Shown here: positions 1 through 13,418 of the stretch, one piece after another
Layout of the letters: each line of letters begins with the position of its first letter
Numbering within the stretch: position 1 is the first letter of the stretch
Program-made: the position numbers and the translations under genes
The notes under the pieces: generated by a model
Databases searched by the model: none
Seen by the model: only the letters and a program-made list of their open reading frames with translations
Told to the model about the DNA's origin: nothing
Source: Topomyia yanbarensis
Taxonomy: Eukaryota > Arthropoda > Insecta > Diptera > Culicidae
Length of the DNA stretch: 64,000 bases
Direction of reading: 5' to 3'
NCBI RefSeq assembly: GCF_030247195.1
Contig: NC_080672.1
Coordinates: forward strand, 247,303,209-247,367,208

Positions 1-134
1 TTCACAACACGTGCAAAAAAAATATTAATTTTGTTCACCTCATACAACAGGTATCTTACATTGTATCACTGGGTATGCTATACCTATCATTAGCTCTCGC
101 AAACACTTTCGAAATGCATAAAAATAGAAAAAAA
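1..134. other. unique flank left of the tandem array
   Basis: AT-rich sequence unlike the repeats that follow. No reading frame or motif is recognisable. It is the left flank of the array that starts near 135. Confidence 0.6.
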
Positions 135-1215
135 CCTATTTTAATCCACCTAGCGGTGCAATTGTGCCTTTCTCAATCATGAATCACGAGAATGTGTGCG
201 TTGTTTATATTCATTAAAAGCTTTTAAATGCATATATTACATTTTATTATTATTAATCACATGACAACCATATACAGGAAAATAAATCATCATTCGAGTT
301 CTAAAATTTTGAAAAAGAAAAAACAGCCACGGTAATATTGAACTGAAAAACCTATTTTAATCCACCTAGCGGTGCAATTGTGCCTTTCTCAATCATGAAT
401 CACGAGAATGTGTGCGTTGTTTATATTCATTAAAAGCTTTTAAATGCATATATTACATTTTATTATTATACATCACATGACAACCATATACAGGAAAATA
501 AATCATCATTCGAGTTCTAAAATTTTGAAAAAGAAAAAACAGCCACGGTAATATTGAACTGAAAAACCTATTTTAATCCACCTAGCGGTGCAATTGTGCC
601 TTTCTCAATCATGAATCACGAGAATGTGTGCGTTGTTTATATTCATTAAAAGCTTTTAATTGCATATATTACATTTTATTATTATACATCACATGACAAC
701 CATATACAGGAAAATAAATCATCATTCGAGTTCTAAAATTTTGAAAAAGAAAAAACAGCCACGGTAATATTGAACTGAAAAACCTATTTTAATCCACCTA
801 GCGGTGCAATTGTGCCTTTCTCAATCATGAATCACGAGAATGTGTGCGTTGTTTATATTCATTAAAAGCTTTTAAATGCATATATTACATTTTATTATTA
901 TACATCACATGACAACCATATACAGGAAAATAAATCATCATTCGAGTTCTAAAATTTTGAAAAAGAAAAAACAGCCACGGTAATATTGAACTGAAAAACC
1001 TATTTTAATCCACCTAGCGGTGCAATTGTGCCTTTCTCAATCATGAATCACGAGAATGTGTGCGTTGTTTATATTCATTAAAAGCTTTTAAATGCATATA
1101 TTACATTTTATTATTATACATCACATGACAACCATATACAGGAAAATAAATCATCATTCGAGTTCTAAAATTTTGAAAAAGAAAAAACAGCCACGGTAAT
1201 ATTGAACTGAAAAAA
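135..1215 (+). repeat. five tandem copies of a 216-bp unit
   Basis: The phrase CCTATTTTAATCCACC recurs at 135, 351, 567, 783 and 999, an exact 216-bp period. Copies differ by only a few bases, for example TTATTAATCAC instead of TTATACATCAC in copy 1 and TTTTAATTGCAT instead of TTTTAAATGCAT in copy 3. Each unit starts with the element terminus (CCACCTAGCGGTGCAATTG, then GCCTTTCTCAATCATG) and ends near AATATTGAACTGAAAA. The reverse-strand copy at 25930-27487 has this module once, so the five copies are a local expansion of the left module of an interspersed element. No coding content is seen. Confidence 0.95.
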
Positions 1216-4200
1216 GGTGCGAAATCGGCGAAGTCCCAAAAAGTCGATTTTTATAAAAAAAAAATTTTCGAGATAACATAAAATCTCGACGTTTCATGCA
1301 TTTTAAAGATGTTTGGCATCAAAAATACGAATTCGATTTCTGAAATTTCATGGGGTCCCCCCTTTGAAAAAAAATTTGAATTCCGGCTTATATGGGAATT
1401 TCATGTTTGACCGGACCGTTCAGTCTATATTTCCGGAACCATGCACGCGATCCGTGCGAAATTTTACAGACATCTGTGGGGATAATATAGCTATCATTTG
1501 GGACTAAGTTTGTGAAAATCGGCCCAACCATTTCCGAGAAACTGATATGAGTTTGCTAGTTATGAAAGATGGCCGCTTTTCCCGGGCACTTCCGGAACCG
1601 TCTATGGTGGTCAATGTAGTCAACGAAAGTTTGTTTGGCCGTCGGTGACCTAGAACTGCAAAGTTAAGTTATTTGAGAGACATTTTAGTGAAATTTTTAC
1701 CTTTTTTGCTTTCATCGGAGTATCGGTTTGAATCACAATTTGCTATGTGATCGCACGCCACAACCCGTAACTCCGGAACCGGAAGTCGGTTGGGGATAAA
1801 ATGTAATAGCCATTTACGGGGACGCAACATCTTTCATTTGAGACTAAGTTTGGTTGATTCGGTCTAGCCACCTCCGAGAAACCGATGTGACTGTTATTCT
1901 GAATTTGGATACTTCCGCCGGGGCTTCCGGAACCGATGATGGTGGCCAATGTGACCAAAGAGACTTTGAATGGCTGTTAATGACCTAGTACTACAAATCG
2001 AAGCAGTTGTGGTTACATTTTGGAAAAAATTTCACCATTATACATTCATTGCAGAATTTCTTAAAATCGACATTTTCTGCGTGATCGTACTCATCACCCT
2101 GTAATTCCGGAACCGGAAGTCGGATCCATTAGAAATTCAATAGCAGCCTATGGGAACGTTGCACCTTTCATTTGGGACTAAGTTTGTAAAAATCGGTTCA
2201 TCCATCTCTGAGAAAAGTGAGTGAGATTGTGTTCGCGTACACACACACAGACGCACATACACACACACATACATACACACACACATACATACACACACAG
2301 ACATTTGCCGAACTCGACGAACTGAATCGAATGGTATATGTCACTCGGCCCTCCGGGCCTCCGTTAAAAAGTCGGTTTTCAGAGCAATTGCAATACCTTT
2401 CTATTGAGAAAGGCAAAAAGGTGCAAAATCGGCAAAGTCCCAAAAAGTCGATTTCCAAAAAAAAAAAAAAATTCGTGATAACATAAAATCTCGACGTTTC
2501 ATGCATTTTAAAGATGTTTGGCATCAAAAATACGAATTCGATTTCTGAAATTTCATGGGGTCCCCCCTTTGAAAAAAATTTTGAGTTCCGGCTTATATGG
2601 GAATTTCATGTGTGACCGGACCGTTCAGTCTATATTTCCGGAACCATACAAGCGATCCGTGCGAAATGTTACAGACATCTGTGGGGATAATAGAGCTATC
2701 ATTTGGGACTAAGTTTGTGAAAATCGGCCCAACCATTTCCGAGAAACTGATATGAGTTTGCTAGTTATGAAAGATGGCCGCTTTTCCCGGGCACTTCCGG
2801 AACCGTCTATGGTGGTCAATGTAGTCAACGAAAGTTTGTTTGGCCGTCGGTGACCTAGAACTGCAAAGTTAAGTTATTTGAGAGACATTTTAGCGAAATT
2901 TTTACCTTTTTTGCTTCCATCGGGGTATCGGTTTGAATCACAATTTGCTATGTGATCGCACGCCACAACCCGTAACTCCGGAACCGGAAGTCGGTTGGGG
3001 ATAAAATTTAATAGCCATTTACGGGGACGCAATACCTTTCATTTGAGGTCAAGTTTAGTCGAATCGGTCTAGCCATCTCCGAGAAACCGATGTGACTGTT
3101 ACTCTGAATTTGGATACTTCCGCCGGGGCTTCCGGAACCGATGATGGTGGCCAATGTGACCAAAGAGACTTTGAATGGCTGTTAATGACCTAGTACTACA
3201 AATCGAAGCAGTTGTGGTTACATTTTGGAAAAAATTTCACCATTATACATTCATTGCAGAATTTCTTAAAATCGACATTTTCTGCGTGATCGTACTCATC
3301 ACCCTGTAATTCCGGAACCGGAAGTCGGATCCATTAGAAATTCAATAGCAGCCTATGGGAACGTTGCACCTTTCATTTGGGACTAAGTTTGTAAAAATCG
3401 GTTCATCCATCTCTGAGAAAAGTGAGTGAGATTGTGTTCGCGTACACACACACACAGACGCACATACACACACACATACATACACACACACATACATACA
3501 CACACAGACATTTGCCGAACTCGACGAACTGAATCGAATGGTATATGTCACTCGGCCCTCCGGGCCTCCGTTAAAAAGTCGGTTTTCAGAGCAATTGCAA
3601 TACCTTTCTATTGAGAAAGGCAAAAAGGTGCAAAATCGGCAAAGTCCCAAAAAGTCGATTTCCAAAAAAAAAAAAAAAATCGTGATAACATAAAATCTCG
3701 ACGTTTCATGCATTTTAAAGATGTTTGGCATCAAAAATACGAATTCGATTTCTGAAATTTCATGGGGTCCCCCCTTTGAAAAAAATTTTGAGTTCCGGCT
3801 TATATGGGAATTTCATGTGTGACCGGACCGTTCAGTCTATATTTCCGGAACATTCAAGCGATCCGTGCGAAATTTTACAGACATCTGTGGGGATAATAGA
3901 GCTATCATTTGGGACTAAGTTTGTGAAAATCGGCCCAACCATTTCCGAGAAACTGATATGAGTTTGCTAGTTATGAAAGATGGCCGCTTTTCCCGGGCAC
4001 TTCCGGAACCGTCTATGGTGGTCAATGTAGTCAACGAAAGTTTGTTTGGCCGTCGGTGACCTAGAACTGCAAAGTTAAATTATTTGAGAGACATTTTAGC
4101 GAAATTTTTACCTTTTTTGCTTCCATCGGGGTATCGGTTTGAATCACAATTTGCTATGTGATCGCACGCCACAACCCGTAACTCCGGAACCGGAAGTCGG

Positions 4201-7200
4201 TTGGGGATAAAATTTAATGGCCATTTACGGGGACGCAATACCTTTCATTTGAGGTCAAGTTTAGTCGAATCAGTCTAGCCATCTCCGAGAAACCGATGTG
4301 ACTGTTACTCTGAATTTGGATACTTCCGCCGGGGCTTCCGGAACCGATGATGGTGGCCAATGTGACCAAAGAGACTTTGAATGGCTGTTAATGACCTAGT
4401 ACTACAAATCGAAGCAGTTGTGGTCACATTTTGGAAAAATTTTCACCATTATACATTCATTGCAGAATTTCTTAAAATCGACGTTTTCTGCGTGATCGTA
4501 CTCATCACCCTGTAATTCCGGAACCGGAAGTCGGATCCATTAGAAATTCAATAGCAGCCTATGGGAACGTTGCACCTTTCATTTGGGACTAAGTTTGTAA
4601 AAATCGGTTCATCCATCTCTGAGAAAAGTGAGTGAGATTGTGTTCGCGTACACACACACAGACGCACATACACACACACATACATACACACACACATACA
4701 TACACACACACAGACATTTGCCGAACTCGATGAACTGAATCGAATGGTATATGTCACTCGGCCCTCCGGGCCTCCGTTAAAAAATCGGTTTTCAGAGCAA
4801 TTGCAATACCTTTCTATTGAGAAAGGCAAAAAGGTGCGAAATCGGCGAAGTCCCAAAAAGTCGATTTTTATAAAAAAAAAATTTTCGAGATAACATAAAA
4901 TCTCGACGTTTCATGCATTTTAAAGATGTTTGGCATCAAAAATACGAATTCGATTTCTGAAATTTCATGGGGTCCCCCCTTTGAAAAAAAATTTGAATTC
5001 CGGCTTATATGGGAATTTCATGTTTGACCGGACCGTTCAGTCTATATTTCCGGAACCATGCACGCGATCCGTGCGAAATTTTACAGACATCTGTGGGGAT
5101 AATATAGCTATCATTTGGGACTAAGTTTGTGAAAATCGGCCCAACCATTTCCGAGAAACTGATATGAGTTTGCTAGTTATGAAAGATGGCCGCTTTTCCC
5201 GGGCACTTCCGGAACCGTCTATGGTGGTCAATGTAGTCAACGAAAGTTTGTTTGGCCGTCGGTGACCTAGAACTGCAAAGTTAAGTTATTTGAGAGACAT
5301 TTTAGTGAAATTTTTACCTTTTTTGCTTTCATCGGAGTATCGGTTTGAATCACAATTTGCTATGTGATCGCACGCCACAACCCGTAACTCCGGAACCGGA
5401 AGTCGGTTGGGGATAAAATGTAATAGCCATTTACGGGGACGCAACATCTTTCATTTGAGACTAAGTTTGGTTGATTCGGTCTAGCCACCTCCGAGAAACC
5501 GATGTGACTGTTATTCTGAATTTGGATACTTCCGCCGGGGCTTCCGGAACCGATGATGGTGGCCAATGTGACCAAAGAGACTTTGAATGGCTGTTAATGA
5601 CCTAGTATTACAAATCGAAGCAGTTGTGGTTACATTTTGGAAAAAATTTCACCATTATACATTCATTGCAGAATTTCTTAAAATCGACATTTTCTGCGTG
5701 ATCGTACTCATCACCCTGTAATTCCGGAACCGGAAGTCGGATCCATTAGAAATTCAATAGCAGCCTATGGGAACGTTGCACCTTTCATTTGGGACTAAGT
5801 TTGTAAAAATCGGTTCATCCATCTCTGAGAAAAGTGAGTGAGATTGTGTTCGCGTACACACACACAGACGCACATACACACACACATACATACACACACA
5901 CATACATACACACACAGACATTTGCCGAACTCGACGAACTGAATCGAATGGTATATGTCACTCGGCCCTCCGGGCCTCCGTTAAAAAGTCGGTTTTCAGA
6001 GCAATTGCAATACCTTTCTATTGAGAAAGGCAAAAAGGTGCAAAATCGGCAAAGTCCCAAAAAGTCGATTTCCAAAAAAAAAAAAAAATTCGTGATAGCA
6101 TAAAATCTCGACGTTTCATGCATTTTAAAGATGTTTGGCATCAAAAATACGAATTCGATTTCTGAAATTTCATGGGGTCCCCCCTTTGAAAAAAATTTTG
6201 AGTTCCGGCTTATATGGGAATTTCATGTGTGACCGGACCGTTCAGTCTATATTTCCGGAACATTCAAGCGATCCGTGCGAAATTTTACAGACATCTGTGG
6301 GGATAATAGAGCTATCATTTGGGACTAAGTTTGTGAAAATCGGCCCAACCATTTCCGAGAAACTGATATGAGTTTGCTAGTTATGAAAGATGGCCGCTTT
6401 TCCCGGGCACTTCCGGAACCGTCTATGGTGGTCAATGTAGTCAACGAAAGTTTGTTTGGCCGTCGGTGACCTAGAACTGCAAAGTTAAGTTATTTGAGAG
6501 ACATTTTAGCGAAATTTTTACCTTTTTTGCTTCCATCGGGGTATCGGTTTGAATCACAATTTGCTATGTGATCGCACGCCACAACCCGTAACTCCGGAAC
6601 CGGAAGTCGGTTGGGGATAAAATTTAATGGCCATTTACGGGGACGCAATACCTTTCATTTGAGGTCAAGTTTAGTTGAATCGGTCTAGCCATCTCCGAGA
6701 AACCGATGTGACTGTTACTCTGAATTTGGATACTTCCGCCGGGGCTTCCGGAACCGATGATGGTGGCCAATGTGACCAAAGAGACTTTGAATGGCTGTTA
6801 ATGACCTAGTACTACAAATCGAAGCAGTTGTGGTCACATTTTGGAAAAATTTTCACCATTATACATTCATTGCAGAATTTCTTAAAATCGACGTTTTCTG
6901 CGTGATCGTACTCATCACCCTGTAATTCCGGAACCGGAAGTCGGATCCATTAGAAATTCAATAGCAGCCTATGGGAACGTTGCACCTTTCATTTGGGACT
7001 AAGTTTGTAAAAATCGGTTCATCCATCTCTGAGAAAAGTGAGTGAGATTGTGTTCGCGTACACACACACAGACGCACATACACACACACATACATACACA
7101 CACACATACATACACACACACAGACATTTGCCGAACTCGATGAACTGAATCGAATGGTATATGTCACTCGGCCCTCCGGGCCTCCGTTAAAAAATCGGTT

Positions 7201-10200
7201 TTCAGAGCAATTGCAATACCTTTCTATTGAGAAAGGCAAAAAGGTGCGAAATCGGCGAAGTCCCAAAAAGTCGATTTTTATAAAAAAAATTTTTTCGAGA
7301 TAACATAAAATCTCGACGTTTCATGCATTTTAAAGATGTTTGGCATCAAAAATACGAATTCGATTTCTGAAATTTCATGGGGTCCCCCCTTTGAAAAAAA
7401 ATTTGAATTCCGGCTTATATGGGAATTTCATGTTTGACCGGACCGTTCAGTCTATATTTCCGGAACCATGCACGCGATCCGTGCGAAATTTTACAGACAT
7501 CTGTGGGGATAATATAGCTATCATTTGGGACTAAGTTTGTGAAAATCGGCCCAACCATTTCCGAGAAACTGATATGAGTTTGCTAGTTATGAAAGATGGC
7601 CGCTTTTCCCGGGCACTTCCGGAACCGTCTATGGTGGTCAATGTAGTCAACGAAAGTTTGTTTGGCCGTCGGTGACCTAGAACTGCAAAGTTAAGTTATT
7701 TGAGAGACATTTTAGCGAAATTTTTACCTTTTTTGCTTCCATCGGGGTATCGGTTTGAATCACAATTTGCTATGTGATCGCACGCCACAACCCGTAACTC
7801 CGGAACCGGAAGTCGGTTGGGGATAAAATTTAATAGCCATTTACGGGGACGCAATACCTTTCATTTGAGGTCAAGTTTAGTCGAATCGGTCTAGCCATCT
7901 CCGAGAAACCGATGTGACTGTTACTCTGAATTTGGATACTTCCGCCGGGGCTTCCGGAACCGATGATGGTGGCCAATGTGACCAAAGAGACTTTGAATGG
8001 CTGTTAATGACCTAGTACTACAAATCGAAGCAGTTGTGGTCACATTTTGGAAAAATTTTCACCATTATACATTCATTGCAGAATTTCTTAAAATCGACGT
8101 TTTCTGCGTGATCGTACTCATCACCCTGTAATTCCGGAACCGGAAGTCGGATCCATTAGAAATTCAATAGCAGCCTATGGGAACGTTGCACCTTTCATTT
8201 GGGACTAAGTTTGTAAAAATCGGTTCATCCATCTCTGAGAAAAGTGAGTGAGATTGTGTTCGCGTACACACACAGACGCACATACACACACACACACATA
8301 CATACACACACAGACATTTGCCGAACTCGACGAACTGAATCGAATGGTATATGTCACTCGGCCCTCCGGGCCTCCGTTAAAAAGTCGGTTTTCAGAGCAA
8401 TTGCAATACCTTTCTATTGAGAAAGGCAAAAAGGTGCAAAATCGGCAAAGTCCCAAAAAGTCGATTTCCAAAAAAAAAAAAAATTCGTGATAACATAAAA
8501 TCTCGACGTTTCATGCATTTTAAAGATGTTTGGCATCAAAAATACGAATTCGATTTCTGAAATTTCATGGGGTCCCCCCTTTGAAAAAAATGTTGAGTTC
8601 CGGCTTATATGGGAATTTCATGTGTGACCGGACCGTTCAGTCTATATTTCCGGAACATTCAAGCGATCCGTGCGAAATTTTACAGACATCTGTGGGGATA
8701 ATAGAGCTATCATTTGGGACTAAGTTTGTGAAAATCGGCCCAACCATTTCCGAGAAACTGATATGAGTTTGCTAGTTATGAAAGATGGCCGCTTTTCCCG
8801 GGCACTTCCGGAACCGTCTATGGTGGTCAATGTAGTCAACGAAAGTTTGTTTGGCCGTCGGTGACCTAGAACTGCAAAGTTAAGTTATTTGAGAGACATT
8901 TTAGCGAAATTTTTACCTTTTTTGCTTCCATCGGGGTATCGGTTTGAATCACAATTTGCTATGTGATCGCACGCCACAACCCGTAACTCCGGAACCGGAA
9001 GTCGGTTGGGGATAAAATTTAATGGCCATTTACGGGGACGCAATACCTTTCATTTGAGGTCAAGTTTAGTCGAATCGGTCTAGCCATCTCCGAGAAACCG
9101 ATGTGACTGTTACTCTGAATTTGGATACTTCCGCCGGGGCTTCCGGAACCGATGATGGTGGCCAATGTGACCAAAGAGACTTTGAATGGCTGTTAATGAC
9201 CTAGTACTACAAATCGAAGCAGTTGTGGTCACATTTTGGAAAAATTTTCACCATTATACATTCATTGCAGAATTTCTTAAAATCGACGTTTTCTGCGTGA
9301 TCGTACTCATCACCCTGTAATTCCGGAACCGGAAGTCGGATCCATTAGAAATTCAATAGCAGCCTATGGGAACGTTGCACCTTTCATTTGGGACTAAGTT
9401 TGTAAAAATCGGTTCATCCATCTCTGAGAAAAGTGAGTGAGATTGTGTTCGCGTACACACACACAGACGCACATACACACACACATACATACACACACAT
9501 ACATACACACACAGACATTTGCCGAACTCGACGAACTGAATCGAATGGTATATGTCACTCGGCCCTCCGGGCCTCCGTTAAAAAGTCGGTTTTCAGAGCA
9601 ATTGCAATACCTTTCTATTGAGAAAGGCAAAAAGGTGCAAAATCGGCAAAGTCCCAAAAAGTCGATTTCCAAAAAAAAAAAAAAATTCGTGATAACATAA
9701 AATCTCGACGTTTCATGCATTTTAAAGATGTTTGGCATCAAAAATACGAATTCGATTTCAGAAATTTCATGGGGTCCCCCCTTTGAAAAAAAAATTAGAG
9801 TTCCGGCTTATATGGGAATTTCATGTGTGACCGGACCGTTCAGTCTATATTTCCGGAACCATACAAGCGATCCGTGCGAAATGTTACAAACATCTGTGGG
9901 GATAATATAGCTATCATTTGGGACTAAGTTTGTGAAAATCGGCCCAACCATTTCCGAGAAACTGATATGAGTTTGCTAGTTATGAAAGATGGCCGCTTTT
10001 CCCGGGCACTTCCGGAACCGTCTATGGTGGTCAATGTAGTCAACGAAAGTTTGTTTGGCCGTCGGTGACCTAGAACTGCAAAGTTAAGTTATTTGAGAGA
10101 CATTTTAGCGAAATTTTTACCTTTTTTGCTTCCATCGGGGTATCGGTTTGAATCACAATTTGCTATGTGATCGCACGCCACAACCCGTAACTCCGGAACC

Positions 10201-12012
10201 GGAAGTCAGTTGGGGATAAAATTTAATGGCCATTTACGGGGACGCAATACCTTTCATTTGAGGTCAAGTTTAGTCGAATCGGTCTAGCCATCTCCGAGAA
10301 ACCGATGTGACTGTTACTCTGAATTTGGATACTTCCGCCGGGGCTTCCGGAACCGATGATGGTGGCCAATGTGACCAAAGAGACTTTGAATGGCTGTTAA
10401 TGACCTAGTACTACAAATCGAAGCAGTTGTGGTCACATTTTGGAAAAATTTTCACCATTATACATTCATTGCAGAATTTCTTAAAATCGACGTTTTCTGC
10501 GTGATCGTACTCATCACCCTGTAATTCCGGAACCGGAAGTCGGATCCATTAGAAATTCAATAGCAGCCTATGGGAACGTTGCACCTTTCATTTGGGACTA
10601 AGTTTGTAAAAATCGGTTCATCCATCTCTGAGAAAAGTGAGTAAGATTGTGTTCGCGTACACACACACAGACGCACATACACACACATACATACACACAC
10701 ATACATACACACACACAGACATTTGCCGAACTCGACGAACTGAATCGAATGGTATATGTCACTCGGCCCTCCGGGCCTCCGTTAAAAAGTCGGTTTTCAG
10801 AGCAATTGCAATACCTTTCTATTGAGAAAGGCAAAAAGGTGCGAAATCGGCGAAGTCCCAAAAAGTCGATTTTCATAAAAAAAAATTTTTCCGAGATAAC
10901 ATAAAATCTCGACGTTTCATGCATTTTAAAGATGTTTGGCATCAAAAATACGAATTCGATTTCTGAAATTTCATGGGGTCCCCCCTTTGAAAAAAATTTT
11001 GAGTTCCGGCTTATATGGGAATTTCATGTGTGACCGGACCGTTCAGTCTATATTTCCGGAACATTCAAGCGATCCGTGCGAAATTTTACAGACATCTGTG
11101 GGGATAATAGAGCTATCATTTGGGACTAAGTTTGTGAAAATCGGCCCAACCATTTCCGAGAAACTGATATGAGTTTGCTAGTTATGAAAGATGGCCGCTT
11201 TTCCCGGGCACTTCCGGAACCGTCTATGGTGGTCAATGTAGTCAACGAAAGTTTGTTTGGCCGTCGGTGACCTAGAACTGCAAAGTTAAGTTATTTGAGA
11301 GACATTTTAGCGAAATTTTTGCCTTTTTTGCTTTCATCGGGGTATCGGTTTGAATCACAATTTGCTATGTGATCGCACGCCACAACCCGTAACTCCGGAA
11401 CCGGAAGTCGGTTGGGGATAAAATTTAATGGCCATTTACGGGGACGCAATACCTTTCATTTGAGGTCAAGTTTAGTCGAATCGGTCTAGCCATCTCCGAG
11501 AAACCGATGTGACTGTTACTCTGAATTTGGATACTTCCGCCGGGGCTTCCGGAACCGATGATGGTGGCCAATGTGACCAAAGAGACTTTGAATGGCTGTT
11601 AATGACCTAGTACTACAAATCGAAGCAGTTGTGGTCACATTTTGGAAAAATTTTCACCATTATACATTCATTGCAGAATTTCTTAAAATCGACGTTTTCT
11701 GCGTGATCGTACTCATCACCCTGTAATTCCGGAACCGGAAGTCGGATCCATTAGAAATTCAATAGCAGCCTATGGGAACGTTGCACCTTTCATTTGGGAC
11801 TAAGTTTGTAAAAATCGGTTCATCCATCTCTGAGAAAAGTGAGTGAGATTGTGTTCGCGTACACACACACACAGACGCACATACACACACACAGACATTT
11901 GCCGAACTCGACGAACTGAATCGAATGGTATATGTCACTCGGCCCTCCGGGCCTCCGTTAAAAAGTCGGTTTTCAGAGCAATTGCAATACCTTTCTATTG
12001 AGAAAGGCAAAA
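1216..12012 (+). repeat. nine tandem copies of a ~1.2-kb unit (satellite-like array)
   Basis: Units begin at GGTGCRAAATCGGC at 1216, 2420, 3627, 4833, 6037, 7243, 8433, 9634 and 10838. Spacing is 1190-1207 bp and the last unit is 1175 bp. Copies are nearly identical; length differences lie mainly in a (CA)n/(CATA)n stretch near the end of each unit (for example around 2239-2302, 3443-3507, 8266-8313 and 11862-11895). Each unit holds about three diverged ~335-bp monomers and ends in a CCTTTCT-ATTG-AGAAAGG hairpin. Short open frames on both strands (60-130 codons, often Cys/Val- or Thr/His-rich across the CA tract) recur only because the DNA recurs; they show no protein motif and I do not call them genes. 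The array stops at GAAAGGCAAAAC, near 12012. Confidence 0.95.
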
Positions 12013-13418
12013 CATCATTTTCATAATGTACCTGGCACTATTAATTGATCTAAAAAATTTATTTTCGGTCGAAAAATTATGGTATAATTTATTGAAGGTT
12101 GGAAAAGGCAGTTAAACAGAATTGATTTGCTGAAAATACTTGTCTTGACTTTCTATTGTGGTTAAAGTTTGTCGTGCATCCTTAAAGGAAGTCTTGTTAA
12201 TTAATTTGTCAGGATAGGCGATTAGGTGAACTTCCGTATCTATTAGCTACAGTATGCTTTATTTCTTTAACCTTAGTAGACAGATTGGCATGATTTTCAA
12301 AACTGTTTATATTACTGACAGGATTACATATTATTCATAGCTCTTACCATTCGAATTGACTACAAAATGAAGAATTTTGCAATTAAAATTTTTATTTCAT
12401 TGAAAAGCAATGAGAAAAACACAAAAGTGGGATCAACTGTACCCACTCTCTCCTATAATCGTACTTATATCATCTTTACTATCTACTAAGGGTTGATGAT
12501 TCGTTGACTTCATTAAATGATTGTCGTATAATTTTGAATCATATTCGTTTTGTACGCTGCACAGTTGGCCTGGCCACTTTCAATATGTGCGGCAAATATT
12601 AATATTGAAAAGGAAAAGAAAAATTGTAGGCGAACTTCTGCAACTTTCCAGGATCCCTACATGTATTGGCTGTGTATGTTTAGACTAGACTAGACTAGAC
12701 TACACTAGAAACATTACAAAGTAAATGGTGAAATTATTAATTGGATTGTATAAAGTAACCTATAATCCTGCTGCAATACGTTACAGCTTTAAAGCTGTGC
12801 GTCTACTGCTATCAAATCAGTGTTTTTCCCCTCCGAAACAATCCTTTCCAACAATAACATTGCATTGCTTTCTAGTTCAATTAGGAACATTTAGTCCAAT
12901 TTGCATTCAGATCGGTAAAGTTTTGCGGTCAATTGAATTGAAATTTTGCATGGGAATATGGCTTTCACTAATCCAGCCAAAAGTTGTTCAGTAATTTTAA
13001 TTTTAATTTCTTTGGTAGCTTGGTGTCAATAGCATTCGCACACGGCTTGATGATAACAGAAAGGGCAAAATGGTCGCGCGGTCGATTGTAGACGGGGAGT
13101 GGTGAGAAATTTATGCCAATATCACGCAGTGATTCAAAAAACGTGATAGAAATTGTTAGTAAAAGTGATATACTATCTTCGGAAGTATTTCTGATATTGG
13201 GATGCCCCTTCTTTTTAAGTCAACAGTTTGATGATTAATCTTTCTATGAGTGAGATTCACAATCTATTTCTCGCATAATAAGAGATAGCGATTTGGTACA
13301 TTCCGCGAAGTTGTAGTAAATTTTTCTTCAAGAAACTTCGCCGATGGTGATAATATTCTATCTTTATTAATCTCTGAAATATGGAGCATTATTAGATAAA
13401 ATACACAAAAAAATAAAT
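12013..13418. other. no gene recognised; short GACTA tandem repeat
   Basis: AT-rich sequence without a supported gene. A short (TAGAC/GACTA)n tract lies at 12681-12708. An 89-codon open frame at 12725-12994 has no recognisable motif and is not called. Confidence 0.6.

Noticed and set aside
135..1215. CRISPR-like array from the regular 216-bp period
   Set aside because: The whole 216-bp unit is conserved, with no variable spacers, and the window is a eukaryotic genome.
2198..2527. Repeated ~110-codon minus-strand frames with Cys/Val runs, and plus-strand Thr/His-rich frames, in every array unit
   Set aside because: They cross the (CA)n tract and exist because the DNA is repeated. Lengths and starts shift with CA number, and no domain is visible.
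12725..12994. An 89-codon frame as a small gene
   Set aside because: No motif, signal peptide or conserved context; length is within chance expectation for 64 kb of AT-rich DNA.
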